Of a stretch of DNA of 24,031 nt, positions 16,951-23,552 are shown piece after piece. Source of the stretch: Paulinella micropora (lineage: Eukaryota; Cercozoa; Imbricatea; Euglyphida). The notes below the pieces were generated by a model. The model did not search any database and was not told the origin of the DNA. It saw only the letters and a program-made list of their open reading frames with translations. The translations under genes and the position numbers were made by a program. The stretch lies in assembly GCA_009731375.1 (NCBI GenBank), contig BJOX01000347.1, positions 298,918-322,948 of the forward strand. Reading direction: 5' to 3'. Numbering within the stretch: position 1 is the stretch's first letter; each line of letters starts with the position of its first letter.

Positions 16951-17368
16951 TGACGTAGGCTTTGCCTTGGTTAGGTCCAATAAAACGTTTTTGTGTTGGC
17001 AGTCTTTTGGCTAGAGGTAGCACCCAGTCCCGGACCCCTCCTACCTGCCGGAATTCCGAAATGGTCATGGTGCCCCCGTACTCGAGCAGCTCCCACCTAG
17101 GCGGGGCGGGCCGTATGACTTGCTGCCTTAGATTCAGGCGCAAGTAAGAGTGGAGCAGATCTCCGGCCTGTGAGCGCAGAGTTTCCGGCACTCCGTAGCT
17201 GACATAGGCCCAGGCACAGGCCGGTGTACAAAACAGCCCGAAAACGTACAGGTAGCCCTCGACGGGCGAGTACGCGACGGGCAGCTCGAACCACTTGCCG
17301 TCCTTGCGCGCGCTTGGGTGGCCGCAGTGCAGGCAGAGCCGCTTACGGTGTATCTGTGTGCCTTCCAT
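16901..17368 (-). CDS. VLTF2-like late transcription factor with FCS-type zinc finger
   Basis: This is a 155-residue protein. Cys12-x-x-Cys15 in LCLHCGH and Cys47-x3-Cys51 in GLFCTPACAWAY form the treble-clef/FCS-type zinc site of the poxvirus A1L (VLTF-2) family, which drives late gene transcription in poxviruses and has relatives across the nucleocytoviruses. Between them is an ELPVAYSPVEGYLYVFG segment and after them a helical region, as in the family. The start at 17368 is chosen because it lies directly before the domain; a longer in-frame extension to 17587 would run through the neighbour's 5' coding region. It is divergent from the VLTF3-like gene, with only 97 nt between the starts, including one palindrome. 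It is short, and the family assignment rests mainly on the zinc site. Confidence 0.62.
   Translation of the reverse strand: MEGTQIHRKRLCLHCGHPSARKDGKWFELPVAYSPVEGYLYVFGLFCTPACAWAYVSYGVPETLRSQAGDLLHSYLRLNLRQQVIRPAPPRWELLEYGGTMTISEFRQVGGVRDWVLPLAKRLPTQKRFIGPNQGKAYVIKRLSRLPGLRLLSAS
16979..16984 (+). terminator. Polyadenylation signal of the PCNA gene
   Basis: AATAAA lies 28 nt after the PCNA stop codon, inside the opposing coding region. The 3' ends of the two transcripts therefore overlap. Confidence 0.45.
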
Positions 17369-17408
17369 TTTTTTAACGGCGGAAGGAGGGAAAAACAATT
17401 TGCTGCGC

Positions 17409-17424
17409 CCCGATTTAAATCGGG
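17409..17424. promoter_or_regulatory. 16-bp perfect palindrome in the VLTF2/VLTF3 divergent promoter
   Basis: CCCGATTTAAATCGGG is a perfect 16-bp palindrome located 41 nt from each of the two ATGs. A symmetric position suggests one dimeric regulator serving both late-factor genes. Confidence 0.6.
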
Positions 17425-17465
17425 CCGCTTTTGAATTCGGTGCTCGCACACACACACTCGCAAAA

Positions 17466-18320
17466 ATGTGCGAGCACGAATTCGTCTTCAACCGGGAAAC
17501 GAGCGGGACCTTTTGCAAGACATGCGGGCTAGTGGGGAGGGAGCACTCGCTGTACGGGTCGAACCAGTACTTGGTGAATGGCAGCATGCGGGGGGACGAG
17601 GGCGAGATGACGGAGCAGCCGAGGCGCCCGCAAGGTTACACCCGATTATCGAGGTTCCGCGAGATTACGAGGCAGGTATTTGGGTTGAGGGGGATTCATC
17701 AGAAGCCGCTAGTCAGCCAGGCCTTGCTGCAGCTGGCGAGAGATCTCTGCCACAAGTGGAGGGTGAATGGTACAGAGATTACCCCGTCGAAGTTGATCTA
17801 CGTGTTCAAGAAGAGCCGCCTCGGCCCGCTCTCGTTGGACCGGGCGGCCTGCCTCGCCTACCTGCTCGGCGGCTCCAGGGACAGGCTGACGAGCGGGGCC
17901 GAGCCCACCCGCGAAGTGCTCCAGGGGCTCGAAGCACTGTTCCACCAGGTAGACGGGGCGTGGCCGGTGGTGCGGGAGCTGCTCAAGGTCCGGCACGGCT
18001 GGCATCGCGCCTGTTTTATCAATTATTCTTCACTACTCCGAGCGCTGCTAGAGCTCATGGAACAGCCCGCCCTCGCCGCGCGCGTGCCGCCGCTCAAGCA
18101 GAGCGAAAGCAAGCACAGGCAGACGGCGATCTGGGCCACCATCTGCCAGACACTGGGCTGGACTTTTTTACCAATCACCGGCAACCTGCTGACCCCGCCC
18201 GACGGCAACGCCAGGCCCAGAGAGAGCCACCTCCTCGGCTCGAAGCCGCTCCGCAAAAAACGGAAGAAGGCTCGTCGCGCGACTGCTGTACGTGCTGGAT
18301 TTAAATTCTCGCAATTCTAA
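17466..18320 (+). CDS. VLTF3-like late transcription factor
   Basis: This is a 284-residue protein. It opens with a zinc ribbon, Cys2-x-His4 and Cys17-x-x-Cys20 (FCKTCGLVG), resembling TFIIB-type ribbons. The middle has the hallmarks of the poxvirus A2L (VLTF-3) family: a YTRLSRFREITRQVFGLRG segment at about 59-77 and, after helical repeats, ACFINYSSLLRALLELME near 180-197. VLTF3 is one of the core conserved genes of nucleocytoviruses and acts at late promoters. The C-terminus is basic (RKKRKKARRA), a likely nuclear signal. The ATG at 17466 is chosen since the first cysteine follows at once and the upstream frame covers the shared promoter. A GATTTAAATT copy sits at the 3' end (18298-18307). 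A divergent VLTF2 partner supports the call. Confidence 0.65.
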   Translation: MCEHEFVFNRETSGTFCKTCGLVGREHSLYGSNQYLVNGSMRGDEGEMTEQPRRPQGYTRLSRFREITRQVFGLRGIHQKPLVSQALLQLARDLCHKWRVNGTEITPSKLIYVFKKSRLGPLSLDRAACLAYLLGGSRDRLTSGAEPTREVLQGLEALFHQVDGAWPVVRELLKVRHGWHRACFINYSSLLRALLELMEQPALAARVPPLKQSESKHRQTAIWATICQTLGWTFLPITGNLLTPPDGNARPRESHLLGSKPLRKKRKKARRATAVRAGFKFSQF

Positions 18321-18364
18321 TCCATTAAAAAAAGAGAAAGAGAGCCCGCCATAACTGCCAGAAA

Positions 18365-20584
18365 ATGATGGACACGTTACATGCCACGGAACGGAAAGAG
18401 ATCCCGAAGCCGGAAGTCAAGGTAGCGCCGGGCCATGGCGAGCTCGCCGCCTGGGGCAAGAAGGCCGGGGTGCCCCTGGCCCAAGGGCTGCCGGCCGTCA
18501 AGTTTACTACCGCGGTCTGGCGCAAGTACCGGTGGTCGTTTGTGGCGGGCCTCGACAAGCTCGCGAAGCTCTCGGCCAAGCAGTACCAGGCGCTGCTGGG
18601 CAGGGTCCGCCTGTCCGCCCTCGGCCTGGACGCCTCGCGCTTCGAGCGCTCGGCCGAGCTGGAGGCCGTGATTGCCTTTTGGACGGAGCACTGGGGCGAC
18701 TACTTCATTTTCCCCAAGAACAACAAGATGCGCGTGGGCGATTTCCTCCGGAAGACCCACTCCGACCTGCAGGGCACCTTTTTCACTTCGAACAAGGGAG
18801 GGCTGGCGGCCTTCAAGGTGAGCGACGACCTCCGCCGGCTGCCCGCCGGCAACGACTGGGAGGGCGGCGAGCTGACGTTCAGGCAGGCCCTCTACGGCCC
18901 GCACGAGGGCTCGGTCGAAGGCTGCGACGGCAACACGAAACCGCTCCGCGACTGCCTGCTCGCGCACTGCAAGATGTTCTTGCGCTATCCCAACGACATT
19001 TTCGACTACGCGAAAGTGCTCAACGACCTCGTGGATGCCGTTTGTCCCGGCGCCAAGACCAGGCACGACAGCTACACCGAGTTCCGGAACTGGCTGTTCG
19101 GCGGCGAGGACGCCAAGGGCAACCTGCAGACTCCGTTCGGGCTGGAGGTCGCGCGCTTCTTGCTGAAGAACGGGCTGTTCAGCGACCCGAACATGAGCTC
19201 CGGCACGGCCAAAAGAACCAAAGAAAACCGGACCGAGAAGATGGAGCACCAGCACGCCATCCACGAGGACACGTGGCTCGCGTGGCTGGACTCGCTGTAC
19301 CAGGCCCTGCTGGCGGAGAGTGCGGGCGTGCACCAGGCCCCTGGCTCGCCGTTTTTGCCTACCGTCGACAGGCCACTGTGGGGGCTGGAGGCGGTTTTCC
19401 TGATGGCCGCGCTGGGCATGAGAGGGATAGAAGTGGTCAAGTTCTCTGACTTGGGCGCACTGGACGAAAAGCAGCAACAGGNNNNNNNNNNTTCTGACTT
19501 GGGCGCACTGGACGAAAAGCAGCAACAGGACAGGGTCTTCTCCAGCATCGCGCTCAGCCGCCATGTCTCGCAGATCGGCCAAGCCAAGAAGGGCTGGCTG
19601 ACCTACGACCCACCGGAAGACGACGGCGGCGAGTGGACGCTGGCGGCCGTGCCGAAGCCCATCGGCCTGCTGACCGCCGACACCAACGGCATCCTGCAGA
19701 TCTTTGGGCACATGCGCAAGCTGATTGACACCCACCTCGAGTACCGCGCACAGCACTCGGGCGGCCAGAAGCTCAAGCAGGCCGACCGCCCGCCGTCCGA
19801 CTACACTTCGACCGCCGACCTGCCGCCGCCGCAGCAACCCAAGCAGAAAAAGCAAAAGACGGCCGCCGTCTCTGCCTGGGCCAAGCGAGTTCTGGACCGG
19901 CCCGACGGCACGAGCGCCATTGCCGCGCTAGGCAACGCCGAGGCCATGACCGTGCTGAACGGCGCGGGGCTGGAAAAATGCTTCGACTACCTCATGGAAC
20001 ACTACTCTAAATTTACGGGCAAGATCGACAAGCCCCTGCCGAACAAGCACCTGCTGCGAGCGCTGTACGGTGAAGTGGCCTACGCGTTGTACGGCGAGGG
20101 CTCCCTGGTCTCCAGGCCGTTGTTCTTGTCTCGAGTGCTGGCGCACGCGAACCAGGACCTGAACTCGCAGCTCTTCTACCAGCAGGTCTTCCTCGTCAGG
20201 CGGGAAACACCGCTGCTCGACACCGTGACGGACGTGAACGTCAAGAAACTGATCCAGGACCTGATGCTGCAGTCGAGCCAGCTGGCGGCCCAGTACCGGG
20301 AGGCACTCGGCGCCGTGCCGCGGCCCGCGGTACCACCGCCACCTGCACCGGCCGGGCAGCGCGAGTCCAAGCACGAGGTCCTCAAGCGCCGGGCCCTGGC
20401 CTTTTTCAACTTGCACAAGGCAGAGAACCTGGCCAAGCTCAGGGACCCGGCGTTCTGGCGCGGGCCGCACCAGCACACTTTTCCGGTCGCACCGGCCACC
20501 CGGTTCGCCGGCCTGGTCAGCGACCTACTGGACAGGTCGGTGCCACCGGAACAATTGAGCACAATGTTTGCCGAACTGATTTAA
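18365..20584 (+). CDS. Probable protelomerase (telomere resolvase)
   Basis: This is a 739-residue reading, 723 if the duplicated block around the false gap at 19482-19491 is removed. Protelomerases cut and rejoin a palindromic telomere site to make covalently closed hairpin ends. The C-terminal half shows a tyrosine-recombinase core: Arg353 in ALGMRGIEVVKF (Arg-I), Arg565 in LLRALYGEVAYALYG, His594 in SRVLAHANQDLNSQ and Tyr605 in LFYQQVFL, in the numbering of the given sequence. The LRALYGEVAY and VLAH...FYQQ contexts look like protelomerases rather than ordinary integrases, and the long N-terminal part (about 340 residues before Arg-I) fits the roughly 630-residue phage enzymes. A lysine candidate lies in GQAKKGWL. 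The last 120 residues are extra and Pro/Ala-rich in part. A different tyrosine recombinase is the alternative. ATTTAA of the 3' palindrome includes the stop codon. Confidence 0.62.
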   Translation: MMDTLHATERKEIPKPEVKVAPGHGELAAWGKKAGVPLAQGLPAVKFTTAVWRKYRWSFVAGLDKLAKLSAKQYQALLGRVRLSALGLDASRFERSAELEAVIAFWTEHWGDYFIFPKNNKMRVGDFLRKTHSDLQGTFFTSNKGGLAAFKVSDDLRRLPAGNDWEGGELTFRQALYGPHEGSVEGCDGNTKPLRDCLLAHCKMFLRYPNDIFDYAKVLNDLVDAVCPGAKTRHDSYTEFRNWLFGGEDAKGNLQTPFGLEVARFLLKNGLFSDPNMSSGTAKRTKENRTEKMEHQHAIHEDTWLAWLDSLYQALLAESAGVHQAPGSPFLPTVDRPLWGLEAVFLMAALGMRGIEVVKFSDLGALDEKQQQXXXXSDLGALDEKQQQDRVFSSIALSRHVSQIGQAKKGWLTYDPPEDDGGEWTLAAVPKPIGLLTADTNGILQIFGHMRKLIDTHLEYRAQHSGGQKLKQADRPPSDYTSTADLPPPQQPKQKKQKTAAVSAWAKRVLDRPDGTSAIAALGNAEAMTVLNGAGLEKCFDYLMEHYSKFTGKIDKPLPNKHLLRALYGEVAYALYGEGSLVSRPLFLSRVLAHANQDLNSQLFYQQVFLVRRETPLLDTVTDVNVKKLIQDLMLQSSQLAAQYREALGAVPRPAVPPPPAPAGQRESKHEVLKRRALAFFNLHKAENLAKLRDPAFWRGPHQHTFPVAPATRFAGLVSDLLDRSVPPEQLSTMFAELI
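19482..19491. other. Assembly gap (10 N) flanked by a duplicated 37-nt overlap
   Basis: The 37 nt before the gap (19445-19481) are repeated after it, starting at 19493. The contigs overlap, so the gap is false and the offset is 48 nt. Forty-eight is a multiple of three, so the reading frame survives and the surplus is 16 codons. Confidence 0.9.
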
Positions 20585-20587
20585 ATC
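20578..20587. promoter_or_regulatory. GATTTAAATC copy at the protelomerase stop codon
   Basis: The same 10-nt palindrome as in the two divergent promoters covers the protelomerase TAA stop and lies 118 nt upstream of the next gene's ATG. It could serve the downstream gene as an upstream element. Confidence 0.5.
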
Positions 20588-20704
20588 GGATGGGCCCGGC
20601 GCTTTTTCTAGAACATTCTGGCCCCACTTGTCCGTTACTTTTTTACTCATCGTGACCAGCTCACAATTCGTCCCGGAGCCAAGACCACAAGTCCAAAAAG
20701 AGAA

Positions 20705-21298
20705 ATGACGACCGTCAGAACTACACAATGGGGTGAGGTGTCACTGGTGGACGCCGTCCACCAGAAATATCCTACGTGGGACCGCAACCGCTGCGCCGCC
20801 CGGGTAAAACGGCATCTGCAGCTCCACCCGTACAAATTAGAAAACATGAAACGCCACGTCTTCAAGAACCGCGGAGGGCGCAAGGACGGGACATGGGTCG
20901 CGAGCCCGGCCGCGGCGGCGGAGATCGTAGACAGCCTGGTGCACGATTTTGGCCGCAAAACACGGTCAGCCCCTGGGGCAGTCCTCCGGCCGCGAAATCA
21001 GCCCCTTGTAGAAGTTATCCCCGCTCTCGCGCGCAATGGCGAGTGCATCGTCGACGCTACGACAATTTTGGCTGAGCTGGGACCAGACACAACAGAAACC
21101 CTCCTCCCGGCTGCGAACGAGGCACAGACTACAGTTGCGGTCCTGGCCGAAATTGAGACATGGGGACCGCTGCTGTCGCCCCTGCCCGAATACGAGTTCT
21201 GCGGGAGCGAAGAAGAGCCACTTGCAGAGCAAGGACAGCATGATGACGAAGACGGTTGGGTTGACTTGTCCGAAGGTTACGTACACAAGTTTTTTTAA
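20705..21298 (+). CDS. Putative DNA-binding protein, N-terminal domain, family uncertain
   Basis: This is a 197-residue protein. The first 80 residues, with SLVDAVHQKYP, RCAARVKRHLQLHP and a GRKDGTWVASPAAAAEIVDSL segment, resemble in layout a short DNA-binding domain seen in viral and algal proteins where a helical part is followed by a glycine/arginine hairpin and a closing helix. I hold this lightly. The remaining 115 residues are acidic and disordered-looking with no motif. It is transcribed with the protelomerase and ends tail-to-tail with the F-box gene, sharing 4 nt. A role in transcription or genome binding is a guess from composition. Confidence 0.5.
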   Translation: MTTVRTTQWGEVSLVDAVHQKYPTWDRNRCAARVKRHLQLHPYKLENMKRHVFKNRGGRKDGTWVASPAAAAEIVDSLVHDFGRKTRSAPGAVLRPRNQPLVEVIPALARNGECIVDATTILAELGPDTTETLLPAANEAQTTVAVLAEIETWGPLLSPLPEYEFCGSEEEPLAEQGQHDDEDGWVDLSEGYVHKFF

Positions 21299-21885
21299 TC
21301 GTGCGTTGTATAATAAAGATTGGTATTGAAACGAGGCAGAAAGCGCAGGCCGGTCTCGAATGCCCCGGCCTGCCACAAGAAACGTTGCCACTTGTTAGGC
21401 TGGACTACCTCCCACCCGCTGTTCCGGTAGGCCTCTAGAAAATGATACCCCGGCACGTAGGACAGCACGACTACCTGCTCGCGCCTGTTCCGCCTGGTAG
21501 GGTAAGAAGTCCGGCCCAGGGCCCTGACTGCCTCTACGAGTGTCACTAGTTCATGGCGGTGCTTGGCACAATAGTGCTCGGCGCACAAGTTCTGTGAGTA
21601 AATCGGCAACAGGCACTCGAAGCAGATCTTGTCTGCCTTCTTTTCGACTCGCGCCAGCAACATGTTGATGTTCTTGATCTTGAACGTAAACGCGGCGTTC
21701 AGCAGGCGGCGCAGGCCCTCGAAATCTGTGCCCGCTTTAGCCATGGCCTTGCGCCGCTTCCGTGGCCTGGGGCGGATGAAGCAGTTTGTGTGGCCCCGGA
21801 GGTAGACCACCGTGCGTGCCAGTTCGCCCGGGCAGAGCCAGGACAGGACTTCCGTTAGCAAGTCGCTGGGCAGACGCTCTAGCAT
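21295..21885 (-). CDS. F-box protein with a small zinc-binding motif
   Basis: This is a 196-residue protein. Residues about 4-30 (LPSDLLTEVLSWLCPGELA) match the start of an F-box, the short domain that binds Skp1 and places substrates before a Cullin ubiquitin ligase. Residues 88-109 carry Cys88-x2-Cys91, Cys101 and Cys106, with His104 and His109, a plausible zinc site as seen in some viral F-box proteins. The rest is helical with no catalytic residues. Large DNA viruses of amoebae, algae and arthropods commonly use such proteins to redirect host ubiquitination. The substrate cannot be read. The ATG at 21885 begins one residue from the box, as is usual. It lies only 39 nt downstream of the packaging ATPase stop, on the same strand. 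Confidence 0.55.
   Translation of the reverse strand: MLERLPSDLLTEVLSWLCPGELARTVVYLRGHTNCFIRPRPRKRRKAMAKAGTDFEGLRRLLNAAFTFKIKNINMLLARVEKKADKICFECLLPIYSQNLCAEHYCAKHRHELVTLVEAVRALGRTSYPTRRNRREQVVVLSYVPGYHFLEAYRNSGWEVVQPNKWQRFLWQAGAFETGLRFLPRFNTNLYYTTHD
21312..21317 (+). terminator. Polyadenylation signal of the gene ending at 21298
   Basis: AATAAA lies 13 nt after the stop codon, within the 3' coding end of the opposing F-box gene. Confidence 0.45.
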
Positions 21886-21924
21886 TTTATAACTATACTA
21901 GGCCACAAGAATAAAAAAAGGGTG

Positions 21925-23469
21925 CTACATCCGGGCTAACAGCCTCTGGCCCGCCGGCCCGCCCGGGCGCAGGCCCAGGAGCCGCGGAGGAGGAGGCGGC
22001 GGCCTCGGCGGCATGCCCAGCGCCGGCCGCTGGTCGACGCGCCTCACCACGCTGGGCGTGCGGTACGGGTGCATGCGGTGGTTCGGGTCGTTGGCGTAGA
22101 CGTAGCCGTACACCGGCGGCCGCGGCGGCGGCGCCTGTTGCTCGCGCCAGCGCGCCCCGGCGGCGGCCTCGGCGTCACGGCCAAACGCCACCATCTCCCG
22201 CAGCTTTTGCCTGTCCTTCTGGGCCAGGCTCTTGCCCTTGCGCAGGCGGCTCTTGGCCGCGTCGGCGTAGTGCATCATTTTCTGCAGGGCCGCGTGGTCT
22301 CCGCGCGACAGGTTCAGGTTCTTGGGCACCCAGCTCGGCGCGCGCCACGCGAGCTGGGCCAAGCGCAGTTCTTTCGTGAGCTCGTCCTTGCTCGGCTCCT
22401 TGGGCTTGTCGGGGCCCTGTCATAAAATGAGGTCTGCAACAGAAACCAAGCCTAGGGCCATTTCTTGTACCTTGAGCATGACCTCCCCGTCCGGAAGCGA
22501 TGCCGGCGCCAGCCACGACATGTAGTTGTGTTCGAGCTTGTCTACTCGTTCGCTGTAGACCACGCACGCGTGCTTGGTGCCTGTCACTTCGGGGTCAGTG
22601 GCCTGGGCCAAGTGCCGGAAGAACGACTTCTTGTCCATCATTTGTCCGTAGTTCTCCCATAACGAATTCAGTGTCTTGTGGTTCTTGCTCAGGAACATGA
22701 TCGTGTAGGACGTTTGCTCGCGCATGATCGGAGAAACCTGAACAAACAAACCAAGTCTAAATTTCATAAGCGCGTGACAGTGACTTACGCTCTGGCGGCC
22801 GGTCAGGTACTGGACAGCTACAAAAATTGAAATATTGTAATGCCTGCACAAAAAATCATAGAAAGAGTTAATACAACACTGCATGTCGCAGTAAAATCAC
22901 CTGTAAGTCCCGATAAAGTTGCTCATCCAGCCGTCCTGTGTGTTCAAGATGCCCACTAAATCGTCAAAGACCAAGAAGCTCGGTTCGAGGTAGCCTTGCT
23001 GCTGGTAGCGCCGTTTCAAGTTATCCACGTACTGCACCAGCACTTCCTTGTTGAAGCCTTCGTACACCCGCACGTGCTGCTCCGAAGCCCAATGGAAGCG
23101 ATAGGAGTGTTTAAACTTGGTGCGAACCATCACGAGCCCGAACTGGAACGCTCCCTTTTTGCGGAGGCACATCGAGTACAGTAACCAGCGCAAGAAATGG
23201 GTCTTACCTCTCTCGCTCTTACCGACCAGCACGAAAAGCTGGCCGGCCGTCGGGTCCTTGGGGTAGAAGTACTCGACGTTGCGCGAGAGCTGTTCCGGGT
23301 CCTCCGGCAGTTCTTCTTCTTCCTTCTCCTCCTTCTTCTTCTTCTTCTTTTTGGACTTCTTCTCCTTTTGTTTCTGGATGTACTCGTCTATCTTTTCCTC
23401 GATCGGTTCTTCTTCCTCCGCGTCGTTTGGCGCTGGCAGGGCGCCCACCGGGCCGGCATTGTCGTCCAT
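21925..23469 (-). CDS. A32-type packaging ATPase, four exons, with C-terminal extension
   Basis: This is the genome-packaging FtsK/HerA-type ATPase of nucleocytoviruses, which pumps DNA into the capsid. Exon 1 (23469-22901) carries an acidic/poly-Lys N-terminus, Walker A GKSERGKT (residues 83-90) and Walker B FLVFDD (165-170). It then stops in frame, but exons 2 (22843-22789), 3 (22737-22471) and 4 (22416-21925) continue in consistent phase through introns 22900-22844, 22788-22738 and 22470-22417. All three are GT-AG, 57, 51 and 54 nt, AT-rich. Exons 2 and 3 hold the family's C-terminal ATPase segment (YLTGR..., TSYTIMFLSKN). Total coding length is 1,383 nt, 460 residues. Exon 4 adds about 160 residues, ending proline-rich, with no initiation codon of its own near its start. 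Intron 2 has no stop and is divisible by three, so it could be retained. The start at 23469 follows the acidic region; an upstream extension would overlap the divergent gene. Confidence 0.72.
22417..22470 (-). other. Intron 3 of the packaging ATPase
   Basis: 54 nt, donor CAAG/GTACAAG, acceptor TTTTATGACAG/G, phase 0, with an in-frame TGA. It joins the ATPase to a proline-rich coding stretch that otherwise lacks a start codon near its beginning. Confidence 0.62.
22738..22788 (-). other. Intron 2 of the packaging ATPase (optional)
   Basis: 51 nt, donor GTAAGT, acceptor TTTGTTTGTTCAG, phase 0. It has no stop and keeps the frame if retained, so it is supported by strong splice sites and family continuity rather than by necessity. 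Confidence 0.55.
22844..22900 (-). other. Intron 1 of the packaging ATPase
   Basis: 57 nt, donor ACAG/GTGATT, acceptor TTTTTTGTGCAG/G, AT-rich, phase 2. An in-frame TGA (22899-22897) directly after the donor makes splicing necessary for the ATPase to continue. Confidence 0.72.
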
Positions 23470-23552
23470 GGACCCTTTTTTCAAATGTCGTTGAGCGGCA
23501 ATTAAATTTTTTTTATTGTCTGGTGCTAGTTTTGTAAAACAAAGGGGGGGGA
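23470..23552. promoter_or_regulatory. Short divergent promoter region between the ATPase and RS-repeat genes
   Basis: Only 83 nt separate the ATG codons of the two divergent genes. The interval has T-runs and an AT-rich patch (AATTAAATTTTTTTTATTG) that stands out from GC-rich surroundings, fitting a compact viral promoter pair. I see no palindrome of the GATTTAAATC type here. Confidence 0.4.

Noticed and set aside
17295-17465. N-terminal extension of the VLTF3-like protein
   Set aside because: It covers the shared promoter and the opposing gene; the zinc ribbon starts right after the ATG at 17466.
17369-17587. N-terminal extension of the VLTF2-like protein
   Set aside because: The extension runs antisense through the first exon-like part of the VLTF3-like gene and shows no domain sequence.
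18365-20584. Ordinary integrase for chromosomal insertion
   Set aside because: The long N-terminal part and the LRALYGEVAY and VLAH...FYQQ contexts look closer to protelomerases; kept as an alternative, not the main call.
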